In this document: positions 11,680-22,133 of the stretch, in pieces
Layout of the letters: every line of letters begins with the position of its first letter
How positions within the stretch are numbered: the first letter of the stretch is position 1
Assembly (NCBI GenBank): GCA_002803225.1
Contig: NXFV01001040.1
Coordinates: forward strand, 1 to 60,053
DNA length: 60,053 bases
Direction: 5' to 3'
DNA from: Gamarada debralockiae
Lineage: Eukaryota; Ascomycota; Leotiomycetes; Helotiales; Hyphodiscaceae
Made by a program: the position numbers and the translations under genes
Notes under the pieces: generated by a model
What the model saw: only the letters and a program-made list of their open reading frames with translations
Database searches by the model: none
Told to the model about the DNA's origin: nothing

Positions 11680-12310
11680 CTAAGTAAGCCGAGTAAGAAC
11701 GGAACCAGGATGCAGAGCATAAGCTGCAACATCATCCTTCCCATAAGCTGAATCAATATGCTCTGTCAACCTCGCCGTCGCGCTCTTGCTCAAGTTATAG
11801 GCGATAGGTGTCACAGAACGGAAGTTCATTTGAAGAGCCGCACTAACGATGTTGATGAGAGCCTGCGGTTCGCCTGTTGTCTTGATCAAAAGAGGCAGTA
11901 AATAACTCGAGAGGGAGTAAGGACCGTGGAAATTCAAGTTGAAGACTCGCTCGAAATCAGCTGTCGAGCCTTCCAGAAGTCCGCGGAGATAACGCTGTGT
12001 TCCATCCGGCTCTGTGAACATTTCGGTGGTTGTGCCAGCATTGTTAATGAACTTTCGGTCTCTGCTGCGAGATTGGCCACCGAGGATTCTTATATCACAC
12101 CGCAGGTGACGCAGATGACTTTGATTGAAGGGTCGATTGACTTAATGTTTTGCGAGACTTTCCCTAGATCGGAGGATGAGGGAGGAAACGATGATTCCCG
12201 AGGCGCCTGCTTTGGCATAGGAGAGAGCCATGTGCTCTCCTATTCCTTTACCTGATCCAGCGATGAAGGCAACGAAGTATTTGCGGAGAGAGACATCAGT
12301 GGGGTCTGTT
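11680..12310 (-). pseudogene. Short-chain dehydrogenase/reductase, broken
   Basis: Reading the minus strand from about 12310 down: an N-terminal Rossmann start (FVAFIAGSGKGIGEHMALSYAKAGASGI, with the TGxxxGIG turn altered to AGSGKGIG), then a frame change near 12175, a beta-alpha segment (SIDPSIKVICVTC), a TAA near 12095, and a deletion plus frame change before NNAGTTTEMF (about 12045-12020). After that, from 12021 to 11680, it is open: FNLNFHGPYSLSSYLLP, ALINIVSAA (catalytic Ser region), the YxxxK motif as YNLSKSATARL, and AYALHPGSV. The C-terminal 40-50 residues are missing. So both catalytic Tyr and Lys codons survive but the gene cannot make a full protein. Indels rather than C-to-T stops dominate, so decay is not by RIP. 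Confidence 0.75.
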
Positions 12311-13038
12311 TTTTGTTGGGCTTGGTGTGGTATGTCTGTGCAAAGTATATGCCGAAATGAGTCACGAATGCCAATTTGACTGTGGATGATGGAATATTTG
12401 GAAGGGAATTCGCAAGAAAACAAGAGCAGAAGGCTTGAAAACAATGACAACGTAGAGAAGTAGGCGACATTTTCTATACTTGGACCATTGACAGATATCA
12501 TTGACATGCCTCAGGCACTGCTTGGGCCTGACGTGCGGCTATGAACAAGTCCGGCTCCTGTCGTAGCCCAGCTCCCAAAGATATTTTTTTCCGAGACTTT
12601 AAGGGGGCTTCCACTCGAAGACATTTCTTACCGTATAAGAATGAGTCGCCAGATTTGTTGCTGGTTCGCCGAAAATGTTCAAATTGTTTGCGACTTATGA
12701 GACCTTCCTTGGGACCGAGAGTTTGAATCGCTGAAATGGAATGGACGATTTACAGGTGGAAATAATTCACTTAAAATATCCCGTATTGCTCAGACAACTA
12801 CTCTGTGCTTGGGCAATGGTGTGATTTTTATTCACGCTCGATTCATGGTTCCCCTACCCGCGGAGTGCTTGGTACAAGGACGAACAAGAACCCACTCCCA
12901 GCGCCTTCGATATGCTTTGAAAATAATCATCCTGTGCTCGGGAAATAAACAGACCCTCGGGGAGTATGGTGTTGGTATCAGACGTTAAAAATGAATCAAG
13001 GAGCTAGATGCTGCTCTTGACCTCTTCTTTTCACCCTC
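12311..13038. other. Intergenic; no supported gene
   Basis: Minus-strand ORFs here run upstream of the broken SDR and may contain its lost 5' exon (an acceptor-like CAG is near 12314), but no start is convincing. Otherwise nothing recognised. Confidence 0.35.
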
Positions 13039-14352
13039 TCACATTCTTCCCGTCAGCAACTTTCCCAGTGAGACCTGATTCCAGTTTGCCGGCTGCCCTT
13101 CTTCCTTCTTCCCATGCTTCTCCAGCTTCACCCACTCATAGTACGTCCTCATCTTGTACGCTGAATTTGCCAGTGCGACCTCTCCTGCTAGCTCAGGGTA
13201 GTCCCCTGATGCACGAGCATAGTGATTCTGCTCGATGTCTTTGATTCTAAAGACACTCTCATCAGCATATTGGAACAATAGGAGTTCGGACTAGAGGAGA
13301 AGAAAGACTCTTACAAATCTTGAGTTGCTCTATTCATCTTTACAAGCAACCAAGCGAAAGCTCCGGGCACAGCAGGGATTGACTTTCCAGTCGCACGTTG
13401 GTACGATTCTTCGATTTGGCTCAGTGTTGAGAACTCGGAGGCGAGAACCAGGACTTTGTGTTGGTAGTTCTCGTGATTCTACGGTGAGAAAGTCAGGACT
13501 ATAGCTCGTCGAAAGGAATATTTGAATAATGAGACCTAGGTGAATTCAACTCACCTTGAACACTCCCGCTGCGACGTTCCCAATGTCTTCACTCGCCTGT
13601 CGTTGATCAGCCTTGACCCCTCTAAGCGGTCTCTCGACTACTCACGATCAGTGCAAGCGTCGTATCCTCCTTCAGACCCTTCTTCATAATAGCCACGGCA
13701 ATACTCCCAATGAAGTCATCGAAATTCTCCATGAAGAAACTTGGTCTCAAAATACTATATCACCCAACCTGTCAGTCTTCCTTCCCTTCCACAAACAACA
13801 AAGGAAGTCAACTCACATCCACTTCAACCCCCTCTCCCCTAACTCTATACAGTGCTCCTCGATATTGGCCTTCGCCTTCCCCGATGGTTTCAAATCTAAT
13901 TTATCCTCATACTTCGGACCCCCGCGCATAGCAGAAGAATACACATACGCTTTAACACCGTATTCTAGCGCGATATCTGCAAGCATCTTTCCTTGCCTCT
14001 CCTCTCCCTCTGCACTGGCGCCTAGACCTGGGAAAGCCATTACGGCGAAAACTCCCCATATTCCTCCATTTTCTCCTTCGCTATCTAATTTTGCTGTCTC
14101 GAATATAGTAACTATGGAATCCCGATCGTCGAGATTACCTTCGACTAGTGTGAGATTTGAGGCGCTGTGAATGGAGAGAAGAGTTTGTGCGGAAGGACTC
14201 GATGCTTTACGCGTGAGTGCGTAGATGTGGTATTCAGGTGTGGAAGTTGGATTGGCATCCGAGGTTGTGGATTGGGGGGATTTGAGAAGGGCGCGAATTA
14301 AGGCGCTGCCCTGTTTCCCCGTTGCACCTGTAACGAGGATATTTCTCCTCAT
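13039..14352 (-). CDS. NmrA-like family NAD(P)-binding protein
   Basis: Atypical SDR of the NmrA/HSCARG type: binds NAD(P) and usually acts as redox sensor or small-molecule reductase in the cytosol or nucleus. Five exons on the minus strand: 14352-13817, 13754-13646, 13596-13555, 13478-13315, 13246-13039. All junctions are GT..AG, with donors GTGAGT three times and GTAAGA once. The spliced frame closes at 352 residues, normal for the family. N-terminal Rossmann motif ILVTGATGKQGSALIRALL (residues 5-23; GxxGxxG), then VEGNLDDRDSI, the family segment KWxILRPSFFMENFDDF created exactly across intron 1, and ASEDIGNVAAGVF. No YxxxK dehydrogenase motif is apparent, as in NmrA regulators. Role unknown; a stress or detoxification link to the neighbouring reductase is only a guess. 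Confidence 0.9.
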
Positions 14353-14529
14353 TGTGGGCGTTTAAATAACACGCTTGCTTTCGAAAAACTGCTCCAGGAT
14401 CTAGAAGCTATGGATCAACGAGTTGACAATTCACCTTGTTGGGTGGTTGGGTGAAGACAAAGCGAAGTTTGAGGACAGGGAGAAATGCGCGGAGGTCAGT
14501 GGAACTTTGAAAAGCTTATTTTAGATTCG

Positions 14530-14900
14530 CGTTTCAGCTCAGCCGGCCCAGTGACACAATTTGTGCCGGGTGAGTTGTAATTATATAACTATATAATTGA
14601 CATCAGGTTCGGTGTTACATATAACCAGGCTGAGCAATATATAACTGCGTAAATTATACTTAATATACGCATCACAAATACTAGGCTGGTGAAGAATAAT
14701 TCAAGTATAAAATTAAGTATAAAAATCGTAACTTTATGCCCTAGATAGCCCTTTCCTTATTGGGGTAGCGCCTCCTGACATTATATAATTCGCTTTTCAT
14801 AGGAATTATATGATTATCTGTATTCGGCTCAGAACTATAAAATGTATCACAGCCCTAGGCACAAAGCTGAGGTGCAGTTTGGAATGCCATTTGGAATAGG
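14530..14900. other. Small AT-rich patch inside the gene island
   Basis: About 370 bp with strongly raised A+T and words such as TTATATAACTATATAATTG and TTAAGTATAAAA, bordered by normal DNA. It looks like a RIP-eroded fragment of a repeat. No protein or terminal repeat recognised. Confidence 0.45.
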
Positions 14901-15734
14901 CTACCGGAAGTCGGCCGTGATACAAACTGACGTGAGAAAATGGCAGCCGACTCTTGAGACGCCACAACGTGATTGGAGTAGGCTACGAATTTGGATTTTC
15001 CTTGGCTGAAGAGCTTAAAGCTGAAGAGCTTAAAGCTGAAAGTTGTGGTGGATTGTGAAGGGGATAGAGAAAGGATGATTTGGGGAAAGGCTACGACTCT
15101 GGTATGGTGAGGCCGATGTTCGTAAATTTCGCGTTCTTATCCATCTAAGGCGGTACTCCTGTAGCACATAATTTGGAATTTTTGACTTGTAAAATGAAAT
15201 TGCCGAGGAGAAACTAAAAACTCGTTTCAATTGGTGAAAGGAATCTCGAGTTACTTGCTCAGCGATATGAAAGTCAGTATGCAGACCTCTCTTATCGATT
15301 TACGAGAGCAAAGGCATTTCCTCGAGAAATCCTAAATTGCGAATACAACTGAGAGGGAGGCAAACATGGGAAGGCGGACGCGTGCCCGTGGTGGAGAAAA
15401 CGATAATATGACTGAGAATTGATTGAACGGCAACCGGCAGGGTTACGGGGGGCGGAGGCAACCAGAAAAGAATCGATTCGAACGAATTTGGCAAGTTATT
15501 ACTCAATGGAGAAACTAGAGATAGGTAGCTTCACTTGATATCTTTGAATTCTTTTATGAATGTGTATTAAGCTGGCCGAGGCTGGTGAAGAACCAGCCAG
15601 TAAAGAAAGATTGATTACATAATCAAAGTATTCTGTCACAAGCTCCTCGCAGGTCCCACCACGCATATTATAAACATAATCCATATCTGATTGCTCTTCC
15701 AGCAGTGTTTTCTGTCAGATGCAATGAGGTAGAC
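14901..15734. other. Non-coding stretch
   Basis: Only shadow-sized ORFs. A 15-bp direct repeat (AAGAGCTTAAAGCTG twice) lies near 15008-15036. Otherwise nothing recognised. Confidence 0.4.
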
Positions 15735-15953
15735 CTAGCTTCAATTCCATCAAGTTAGCATGTGCTCGATAAGACACTGCAATGCATACGTTGCAGAAAA
15801 AATTGCTTCACCGGACATGTATCCGCCCTCATTTGCTTCAATTAGGTTTTTGTCAGGTCGCGAGTGAGGACTGTGAATTTGGTAAGTCTTTTTCATCGCA
15901 TGAAGCAAGATATGATAGTGCCTGAATGATGATTTGGACTGACCTTCTCGGAG
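15735..15953 (+). repeat. Dispersed non-coding, intron-like repeat, copy A
   Basis: Contains two blocks shared with copies B (28450-28713) and C (28965-29105). The first is ATTCCATCAAGTTAGCA at 15744-15760 (present in B). The second is TTAGGTT..TGT..GG.CGCGAGTGAGGACTGTGAATTTG, followed directly by a canonical intron: donor GTAAGT at 15892, branch GGACTGACC, acceptor CGGAG at 15953, 62 nt. Spacing between copies is not a multiple of three and all frames are broken, so the conserved exon part seems non-coding. It could be a spliced long non-coding RNA family or a repeat element captured with its splice sites. Confidence 0.5.
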
Positions 15954-16300
15954 GCGGACGATGCAAACCACTGGAAATTTAGTCGACAGAGTGACAGTTT
16001 ATAGCAAAGAAAGTGTGGGATTGGTGAATCGCAGGCTGTTATCGCAGACCCATATCATCGTACCCAATACCAAGCGCGACTACTAGGACTTCTATGTGTT
16101 CGGATCACGGGACATGATAGCTGGAGTGATAGGAATGCAAGGTACTTTGAATTGAATTTTACTTGAAATTTCATGCTGTGGAGAAAGTGAAATGCGGAAT
16201 ATGCAGGCGAGTGCTTCGCTTAACAAACCAACTGCACAGAGCAGACGTGGTCAATTCCTCCCTCTGCGCCGTGATACACCACTTGAGAGTGCTCGTTGCC

Positions 16301-16324
16301 TATCTTAAATCCCATCATGTTAGC
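16301..16324 (+). repeat. Partial copy of the intron-like repeat
   Basis: TATCTTAAATCCCATCATGTTAGC matches the first conserved block of copies A and B (ATCCCATCAAGTTAGC) with one change. The second block and intron are not present nearby. Confidence 0.45.
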
Positions 16325-16596
16325 ATCGATCGACAAGGTACATGTGAATTGATTGTGCGGGAGATATAGCTTCAATCAGACATCCAACGCGAGGTTTTCC
16401 GAGTAAAGATTTCTTGTTTTGGTAAGATCCATGAGTTGTGAGTAGAACTACTACTCGCGTCGATGGAGTTCTAGCGGCGTTATGGTGTAGCAAGGAGCTG
16501 CTAAGACATTCCACCTTTGTTCTGCCTGGTTCCTGGGCCAAGAGGCTCTGGCTCCTTTAAATACACGTCTACCCTTTTTCTGACCATCAAGTCCGC

Positions 16597-16634
16597 GAAC
16601 GTCAAGTCAACGAACGTCAAGTCAACGAACGTCA
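16597..16634. repeat. 15-bp tandem repeat (GAACGTCAAGTCAAC x 2.5)
   Basis: GAACGTCAAGTCAAC at 16597-16611 and 16612-16626, then GAACGTCA. In the plus frame from 16517 it gives NVKST repeated. Too short to assign a role. Confidence 0.7.
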
Positions 16635-16748
16635 GGCCTAAGAGTAACAAAAACCAAGTCCAGTCGACATCAACATCCAAAGCTACTTCAGCTACGAACT
16701 TCTCTAAGTTGACATTCAACTCCAAAATCTACACCAACCGCTCTCAAG

Positions 16749-17237
16749 GCTTCTTCCTTCACTGCTCGAGGACTTGATAACTCCAAGAAAAAGCAAGCTG
16801 AAGAAAACAACAAAACTACCCAAGCACGGCTATCAAGACCTGCAAAAGCTTCTCTATCCAGCCACGACATATTAGCCCGATCAAAGCTAGAAAACCACAC
16901 CTCAATGGACAACCCAAACACGCGATCGACACCTGCAAAACGCCTTAACTTCCAGCGTTGGCGAGCGAGCGTCGCAAAAACCACTACCTCAATATCGAAT
17001 CTCATTTCATTCGAAACGGAGCGGGACCTGTTCAAAACATGTTCACCTGGATACTCAGGGAGCCAGGGCCACAGCAACGCCAGCAGCCGAAGTGGAAAGA
17101 GTTGCAAGAGGAGAGATGTGGGCGTGATGCAAAGTGGGAAATCACCGGCAACCACATTTGGAGGAAGGAGATCATTTGTCTACCAGCGGTCATGGAAAGG
17201 AAATGAAGAGGTAGAAGGTGGAAGAGAGAATGAGTGA
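16749..17237 (+). CDS. Possible small basic hypothetical protein
   Basis: An open plus frame runs from a TGA near 16709 to the stop at 17235-17237; the first ATG is at 16905 (MDNPNTRSTPAKRLNFQRW), giving 110 residues, and an upstream spliced start is possible. Composition is Ser/Lys/Arg rich and disordered (upstream part: NSKKKQAEENNKTTQARLSR). No domain recognised. The opposite strand also has a 155-codon ORF, which I take as the shadow, but base composition alone does not settle this. Could be non-coding. Confidence 0.25.
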   Translation, partial: ASSFTARGLDNSKKKQAEENNKTTQARLSRPAKASLSSHDILARSKLENHTSMDNPNTRSTPAKRLNFQRWRASVAKTTTSISNLISFETERDLFKTCSPGYSGSQGHSNASSRSGKSCKRRDVGVMQSGKSPATTFGGRRSFVYQRSWKGNEEVEGGRENE

Positions 17238-18065
17238 GGAATGGTAGTGAATGGACTGAGAGGGTGTGCGACCTACGGTTCTAAGGAGTGAGGATCTGGG
17301 TGGGCAAATGAGCTGGAGGCGAATGGAGCGAATGCAGTGAGATTTTAAGGCAGAAAGGTTGGAGGAGGAAGAGACTTGCTGCTGAAGGGGGGTTTTGGAT
17401 GGGAGGAAGGAAGGGGGCGTCATCTACTACTATGATGCTTCAAGCTGTGGATGCCTGGAAGTCTGGAGTCAAAGGTGGAGAGGAGATCTGAGCTGGAAGG
17501 AAAAGTCTGGAGTGGATGTTGTCATGGTGTTGGAGGATTTCGAAGGATTTTGGAGTTGAGCGTGGAGACATTGAGGTGCCGGTGTACTTGGAGGTAGGAA
17601 AAATCACCACCTTAACGCTTGATGATTGTTGTTGAGCTCTGGCCAGGCTCAATATACATGAAATCGGAGAGGTTCTCGAGTAGAATGGTGCACCATTCGA
17701 AAGAGAGGAGGTGGGACGGGGGGATTTGGAGAGTGATGACTGCAGATGTAGGATATGGAGAGAATCTGTTATAACGTTCAATATTCTCGACAGTATAAGA
17801 ACCATTAGAAGACGTTTCCCTCCGCTGATAGAAATCAAGAGACAGATTTCATGCTTGAATCCTTGGTGATGCGGGATTTGCGCTCATAGAGATTGCGGTG
17901 TGAATCAGAGTTCTTTCTATCGAAGTTTCGGAGTATGTGCTTCAACTTTCAGGATGCATAGACTGAGTAAGACATGCAAAATGCTTCGACGAAAGAATTA
18001 TTTTGTATATAGATCAAGTATTTATAACTTTGAAATCAAGTAGAGAAAGTCGTTCACTTGACACT
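17238..18065. other. Intergenic
   Basis: A 132-codon minus-strand ORF (17838-17440) starts with a hydrophobic segment but has no recognisable family and low-complexity Ser/Thr; I do not call it. The last 100 bp is the 5' flank of the next gene. Confidence 0.3.
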
Positions 18066-19825
18066 ATGTCTTCCAACGCGGAGGAGCAGGGTGGGCATCT
18101 TGACCAAGGCAAGAGATATCGCTGCAGATGCATCGACGACGAGACTAGAGAACCCTGCATATACTCATCTAAACGCTTGTGGAATCTCCAGCGCCATCTC
18201 AAGAGCCATAGCATCAATGAGTCGATTACAATTGTCAAGTATGTTCCTTCAAGCAATGGAGCTTTCGAGAAGGAAAGGTCAGCCTTCGGTGCCCCACCCC
18301 CAATTTCGACCAATGAAGGGCATCAACCGAATACTACTCGTACCCTAGCAGCGGTCAGCTCTCCAAGATTACAGGTACCACAAGGCCTGGTACCAGCACT
18401 CGTTTTCCACCCATTCCACCCGCCTCAGAGCTCTGCTTCAACTCCTTCGATTCCTTCGACCATAGGGGTGCCTAAGGACACGATATCCACTGTTCCACAA
18501 GCCCCTCTCATTCCACCAGATGCCGACCCCATCTGCAACATCCCACGAGCCTTGACAACACCACCAAGAAAGCGCAAATGTCTCGAAGAATCGATCGTGA
18601 AGGAGGACCTGCCATGCTATGAAGTCAAGAGGTCTCGAAAGCGGCCCCGCCAGCAGAGAGCCCTTGACTGGCTGTCACAAGCTGGGAAAGATCAATTCGA
18701 CCGTCATCATACGAGTGTTCTGGCGCAGTGGGGAATTAAAGAGGAGCAGACCCAGCCGTATCAGGGGACATGTCTGCTTTTTCCTGCTGATTGGGCTGCG
18801 TTAGACCCCTTAACGATAGCAGAGAGCTTCAAGTTTGAGTCGTGCCCCTTCGCCTGGTCAGACAAGCCGGTAAAGTTCTTGGTGCCTTCACAAGTATGCT
18901 TACTGACGCTTGAATATTAGCAATATCAGTTCTCCGATCACTCGACAAGCCTTACTCGAGCGACGGCGTAGTTTGCTACTTCAGAATAGCCGCGAAATGG
19001 CATCGAGTTAGACAACTTTCTCGGAGGCGGACCATATGAGCCAAGGGAATGCTCACACTTGTGCCATCAGCCTTTATGTCTTATACACGTTTGCTACGAG
19101 AACTCAACGGAGAACAAGCGCCGGAAGGAGTGTGTAATTCGAGCACGTTTTCTTCGCCAGGAGGGTTCGCCAGTCCCTGCGCAATGTAACAAGCACCAGC
19201 CGCCTTGTTTAATACAGTATGCTGCCTTGACCACCGTAAGCTATCTCGTGTCCACACATCCCGAGGCCTAAGTTTCTGTGCTCCACCGGCTTGACTAGGA
19301 AATACTGACTTCGACGTTGTCCGTAGTTTGAGGTATACCTGATCCAATTCTCTCTCTTGCGTCTAGCAAGAGGACTCCCTCCCCTCCAAGCCCCCCCCAA
19401 GACCTCGAAGGCACCCATACCCTACCTTCGAATTTCAACTCCCGCTTCTCTTCGTTCGAGATACTGCGACAGTGGTCTCTCTCGAAGTTACGAATCTCAC
19501 CCCTCATGCTACAAGTGTCAAAAAGGAAGGGAAGCCAGACCTCCGCTGTGTGTTCTGTGCCCGTATCAAGACCTTCAAAAGTGTCATTGCCCTCTGGGCT
19601 CATCTGGTTCATCAGCATTACCAGCAAAGCGATGCGAAATATCCAGACGGAGTGCCAGAGGATCGCCTTCTCGAGGAAGTACACCGAACGGCAGCCTTGT
19701 GGCGTGAATACTGGGATGAGCATAGCGAAGGAGGGAAGAGGAGCAACCCTACGATGGTCAAACTGGATGAAATTGCAAGGGATGGCTTCAATTGGAAGAG
19801 TGTTATAGATTGGAATTTGCGCTGA
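18066..19825 (+). pseudogene. Zinc-finger gene with His-Me homing-endonuclease-type zinc-binding loop, frameshifted
   Basis: Exon 1 starts at ATG 18066 (MSSNAEEQGG): a C2H2-like finger RYRCRCIDDETREPC..RLWNLQRHLKSH (residues about 18-50), a Pro/Ser-rich linker and a basic KRSRKRPRQQ stretch. After an intron (donor GTAAAG 18870, branch TTACTGAC, acceptor TTAG 18921) comes SSDGVVCYFRIAAKWHRV. A one-base shift at about 19015 is needed to reach GGGPYEPRECSHLCHQPLC and ARFLRQEGSPVP. This is the zf-His_Me_endon (zinc-binding loop) pattern with CxxxC, HxxC and HVCYEN. Intron 19236-19326 follows. Exon 3 begins FEVYLIQFSLLRLARGLPPLQ, then a C8 tract at 19391-19398 shifts the frame. With seven Cs it would run straight into a C-terminal finger CVFCARIKTFKSV..LWAHLVHQH and end at 19825. 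Fungal proteins of this type have all three parts. Either decayed or carrying assembly errors. Confidence 0.65.
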
Positions 19826-20880
19826 GCACAGGAGCTCGCTTTGGATCAGGTAGGAACTGTTCAGCTGCAATAGATCTCTTTGCCTGTACAGACCCTACAT
19901 TGAAGCTCAACGGAGAAGAGGTCCAGGATATCACAGGTTGTGTTCTAGGAGCGTTCATGTTTTGCTCATGTATTCTAGAGCTACAAACCCAAATTCAGTC
20001 CAGACTTCAGTCCTCAGTAGATTGTGTCGCTCAATTGATCTCATTATGGACTTATATGCCATCAAGCTTAATATCCCCCAGAAAAATCAAGTTGAAGGAC
20101 ACGAGCGGGCCTATCAATCTCTGCTCGAACATCGTCCTCTGACGATGAATATCCACGTCCTCAAACACACCCCTTGCTCCGCATGCGCGTGTATGTTCAA
20201 GCTTCACAATGTATGAACGACAATGGAAAAACAAATATACAGTTTGGTGGAAGTGGGCGTTCACACGAGTCAGTGCGTGCGAGTTGATGCGCTCACACAC
20301 TCGCGATGTAGGGAGATACACTCAAATATATTCGGCTTACCGACACAAAATAAAAAGAGAGCTTGAATAGAGGAAAGGAAGACAAATTGTTACCACGCGC
20401 ACCATCAGCCTATGACGGACAGAGAGGGGAGCTAGTTGACGGCGCAGGTCAGGGGAGACCCTACAGCGAGCGAAGAGGAGGAAGGCGTGTTGGGAGGACT
20501 GAGCATATCACCAGCTTGAGTTCATGGTCGTCAATCGAGACCTGGAAAGGGTCAATTTCCATCAAAGCAACGAGAGGGTTCTTGACAGAGAAATGGGGAG
20601 GTAGAGAGAAGAAAGGGGTCTCTTGCGAAGTCAACATTCAGTTGTTGAAATCACGGGTTGAGAATATCACACTGTCTTGCTTGATTTGTTTTCAGACCCG
20701 AGCACCAGAGCATTTCCGCTATTCTATGGGATCTGTCTTATTGTGGGCCAAGGAAAAGCGAATACCCAGCGCGTTCCGTGTGATATTGTATCTCCGCTCC
20801 TCAACATCACTCCATTCAGAAATTCAGGGTACTCGATCCCCTTCCTGTACCTGCCCACAGCCAATGAGGCAAATGCCTTC
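19826..20880. other. Intergenic, 3' flanks
   Basis: Plus ORFs at 19938-20216 and 20363-21010 do not look like protein and the latter is antisense to the DUF3716 gene. No further feature. Confidence 0.35.
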
Positions 20881-21666
20881 TCATTTCTCTCTTTCGAGAG
20901 CCTGTCCTCTCTTCTCTTGCTCTCTCTCGGTTTGCTTGTCGCGGAATTTGATTGCTGTCTCGTCAGTCCGCAGAGAACAGTTCTTACCGAACTTGTTCTT
21001 GACAAACTGACAATTGGTACAGGCTCCTTTGAAGTGGCCGGCTATCAGCACACATCGTTCGTGAATGCCACGCTTCTCTTCGCACCACTTGCAGGGGGTG
21101 GCTGCCAATTTCCCCTTCTTGTATCCTGCCAGTGCAGCCAGCTGAGTCATATCCAAAAGATCGGGTCTGCTCGAAGATGATATCTCGTTCCACTCCCACT
21201 CTCGTTGGTCAGGCAACTTGCGAATTGATTTGAGCGTGTGGCTAGTTGTCTCGTCATCGAAGGCCTTGCGGCGAAGAAGCTCTTCAGATTCTTTCAGATT
21301 GTTCGGGGCCTTCGAGGTGGCAATCAATCGGGAGGCACCCAGTCGGGGCGCACCGAGCGTCAGTGGTTGATGGTCGTTCAGAGCCGGCTGGCTCACTGCA
21401 TCACGCTCCTCGCTTTCGGTGTGAGTGGATCTCTGAAGATCTACTTTGGCAAAGCGGGCTCTGCGTAATTTTGCCTCCTTTCTTTGGTTCTTTTGAAGCT
21501 CAGCTTTGGTCCTTCGTTGTAGTTCAGACACGCCTTTGAACGACCACGTGCCAAGTGGGACAGCAGGAGTGGGCTGGCGATTTGAATAAGAAATTGGAGG
21601 GTCCAGCGTTTGTGTGGGAGTTTGAAAGTCAGTAGCTCGGTTTGAGGGACTAATTTCGTCGGACAT
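20881..21666 (-). CDS. DUF3716 domain protein
   Basis: Single-exon, 261 residues from ATG 21666 (MSDEISPSNRATDF) to the stop at 20881. The N-terminal 185 residues are hydrophilic and charged with predicted coiled-coil character (RTKAELQKNQRKEAKLRRARF, here cited in part as LQKNQRKEAKLRR). Residues about 190-233 carry the six-Cys cluster of DUF3716: C-x2-C (PCKWCEEKRG), x9 to C (HERCVLI), then GACTNCQF and KNCSLR, i.e. C192, C195, C205, C216, C219, C230 by my count. DUF3716 is a fungal-only, mostly lineage-expanded family of unknown function; the Cys pattern implies zinc binding and possibly nuclear location. The C-terminus is a Glu/Arg/Lys helix. Divergent from the next gene, with 467 bp between starts. 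Confidence 0.85.
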   Translation of the reverse strand: MSDEISPSNRATDFQTPTQTLDPPISYSNRQPTPAVPLGTWSFKGVSELQRRTKAELQKNQRKEAKLRRARFAKVDLQRSTHTESEERDAVSQPALNDHQPLTLGAPRLGASRLIATSKAPNNLKESEELLRRKAFDDETTSHTLKSIRKLPDQREWEWNEISSSSRPDLLDMTQLAALAGYKKGKLAATPCKWCEEKRGIHERCVLIAGHFKGACTNCQFVKNKFGKNCSLRTDETAIKFRDKQTEREQEKRGQALEREK

Positions 21667-22133
21667 CTTGGAATCTCAATGTTACTTTCGCCTAGGGATC
21701 GATGCTCCTCCAACACTCTTATAAGTATCAGAAGGAAGCACATGAAAGGCTAGTTAAGGGCCATTTGGAAATTGTGCCTTTCGTATTACCATTGTGGCTG
21801 GGCTCTGTGTCGTGAGATCTCCCTTCGATCTCTTTCTTCTATTAAGATTGATCAAGTGAAACAGCACGCCGGATACCTACATCAAAGATTTTTACACAAA
21901 ATATACGTGGAAGAACTTTAGAAGATAATTAATGGAGGTCTGATCCTTTCTCTTATACTTTGTCCTTACTTCTTCCAGAATGCTGTATCGATCAGGATCC
22001 CCTTCCTTTCATCTTCCTCTTACAGCCTACCACGCGGTCTTGTCGGCCTGGTCTTCAATCTACAACCAGGTTCTGCAGTTCTTCAATTGGCTTCTGTACA
22101 CTACAACGCGGCTGCTATTCTCCTCAACACACG
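21667..22133. promoter_or_regulatory. Divergent intergenic region between DUF3716 gene and unknown gene 1
   Basis: 467 bp separate two outward-pointing ATGs (21666 minus, 22134 plus). AT-rich stretch AAAATATACGTGG near 21896. The frame of the plus gene is open back to 21960 without an ATG, so the leader may hold an upstream exon. Shared regulation is possible but not shown. Confidence 0.4.

Noticed and set aside
16688..17155. 155-codon minus ORF opposite the small basic hypothetical
   Set aside because: No domain; Leu/Ser/Arg-rich text with the look of an antisense shadow of a Ser/Lys-rich frame.
20363..21010. 215-codon plus ORF
   Set aside because: The 3' third is antisense to the DUF3716 gene and the rest has no protein-like character.
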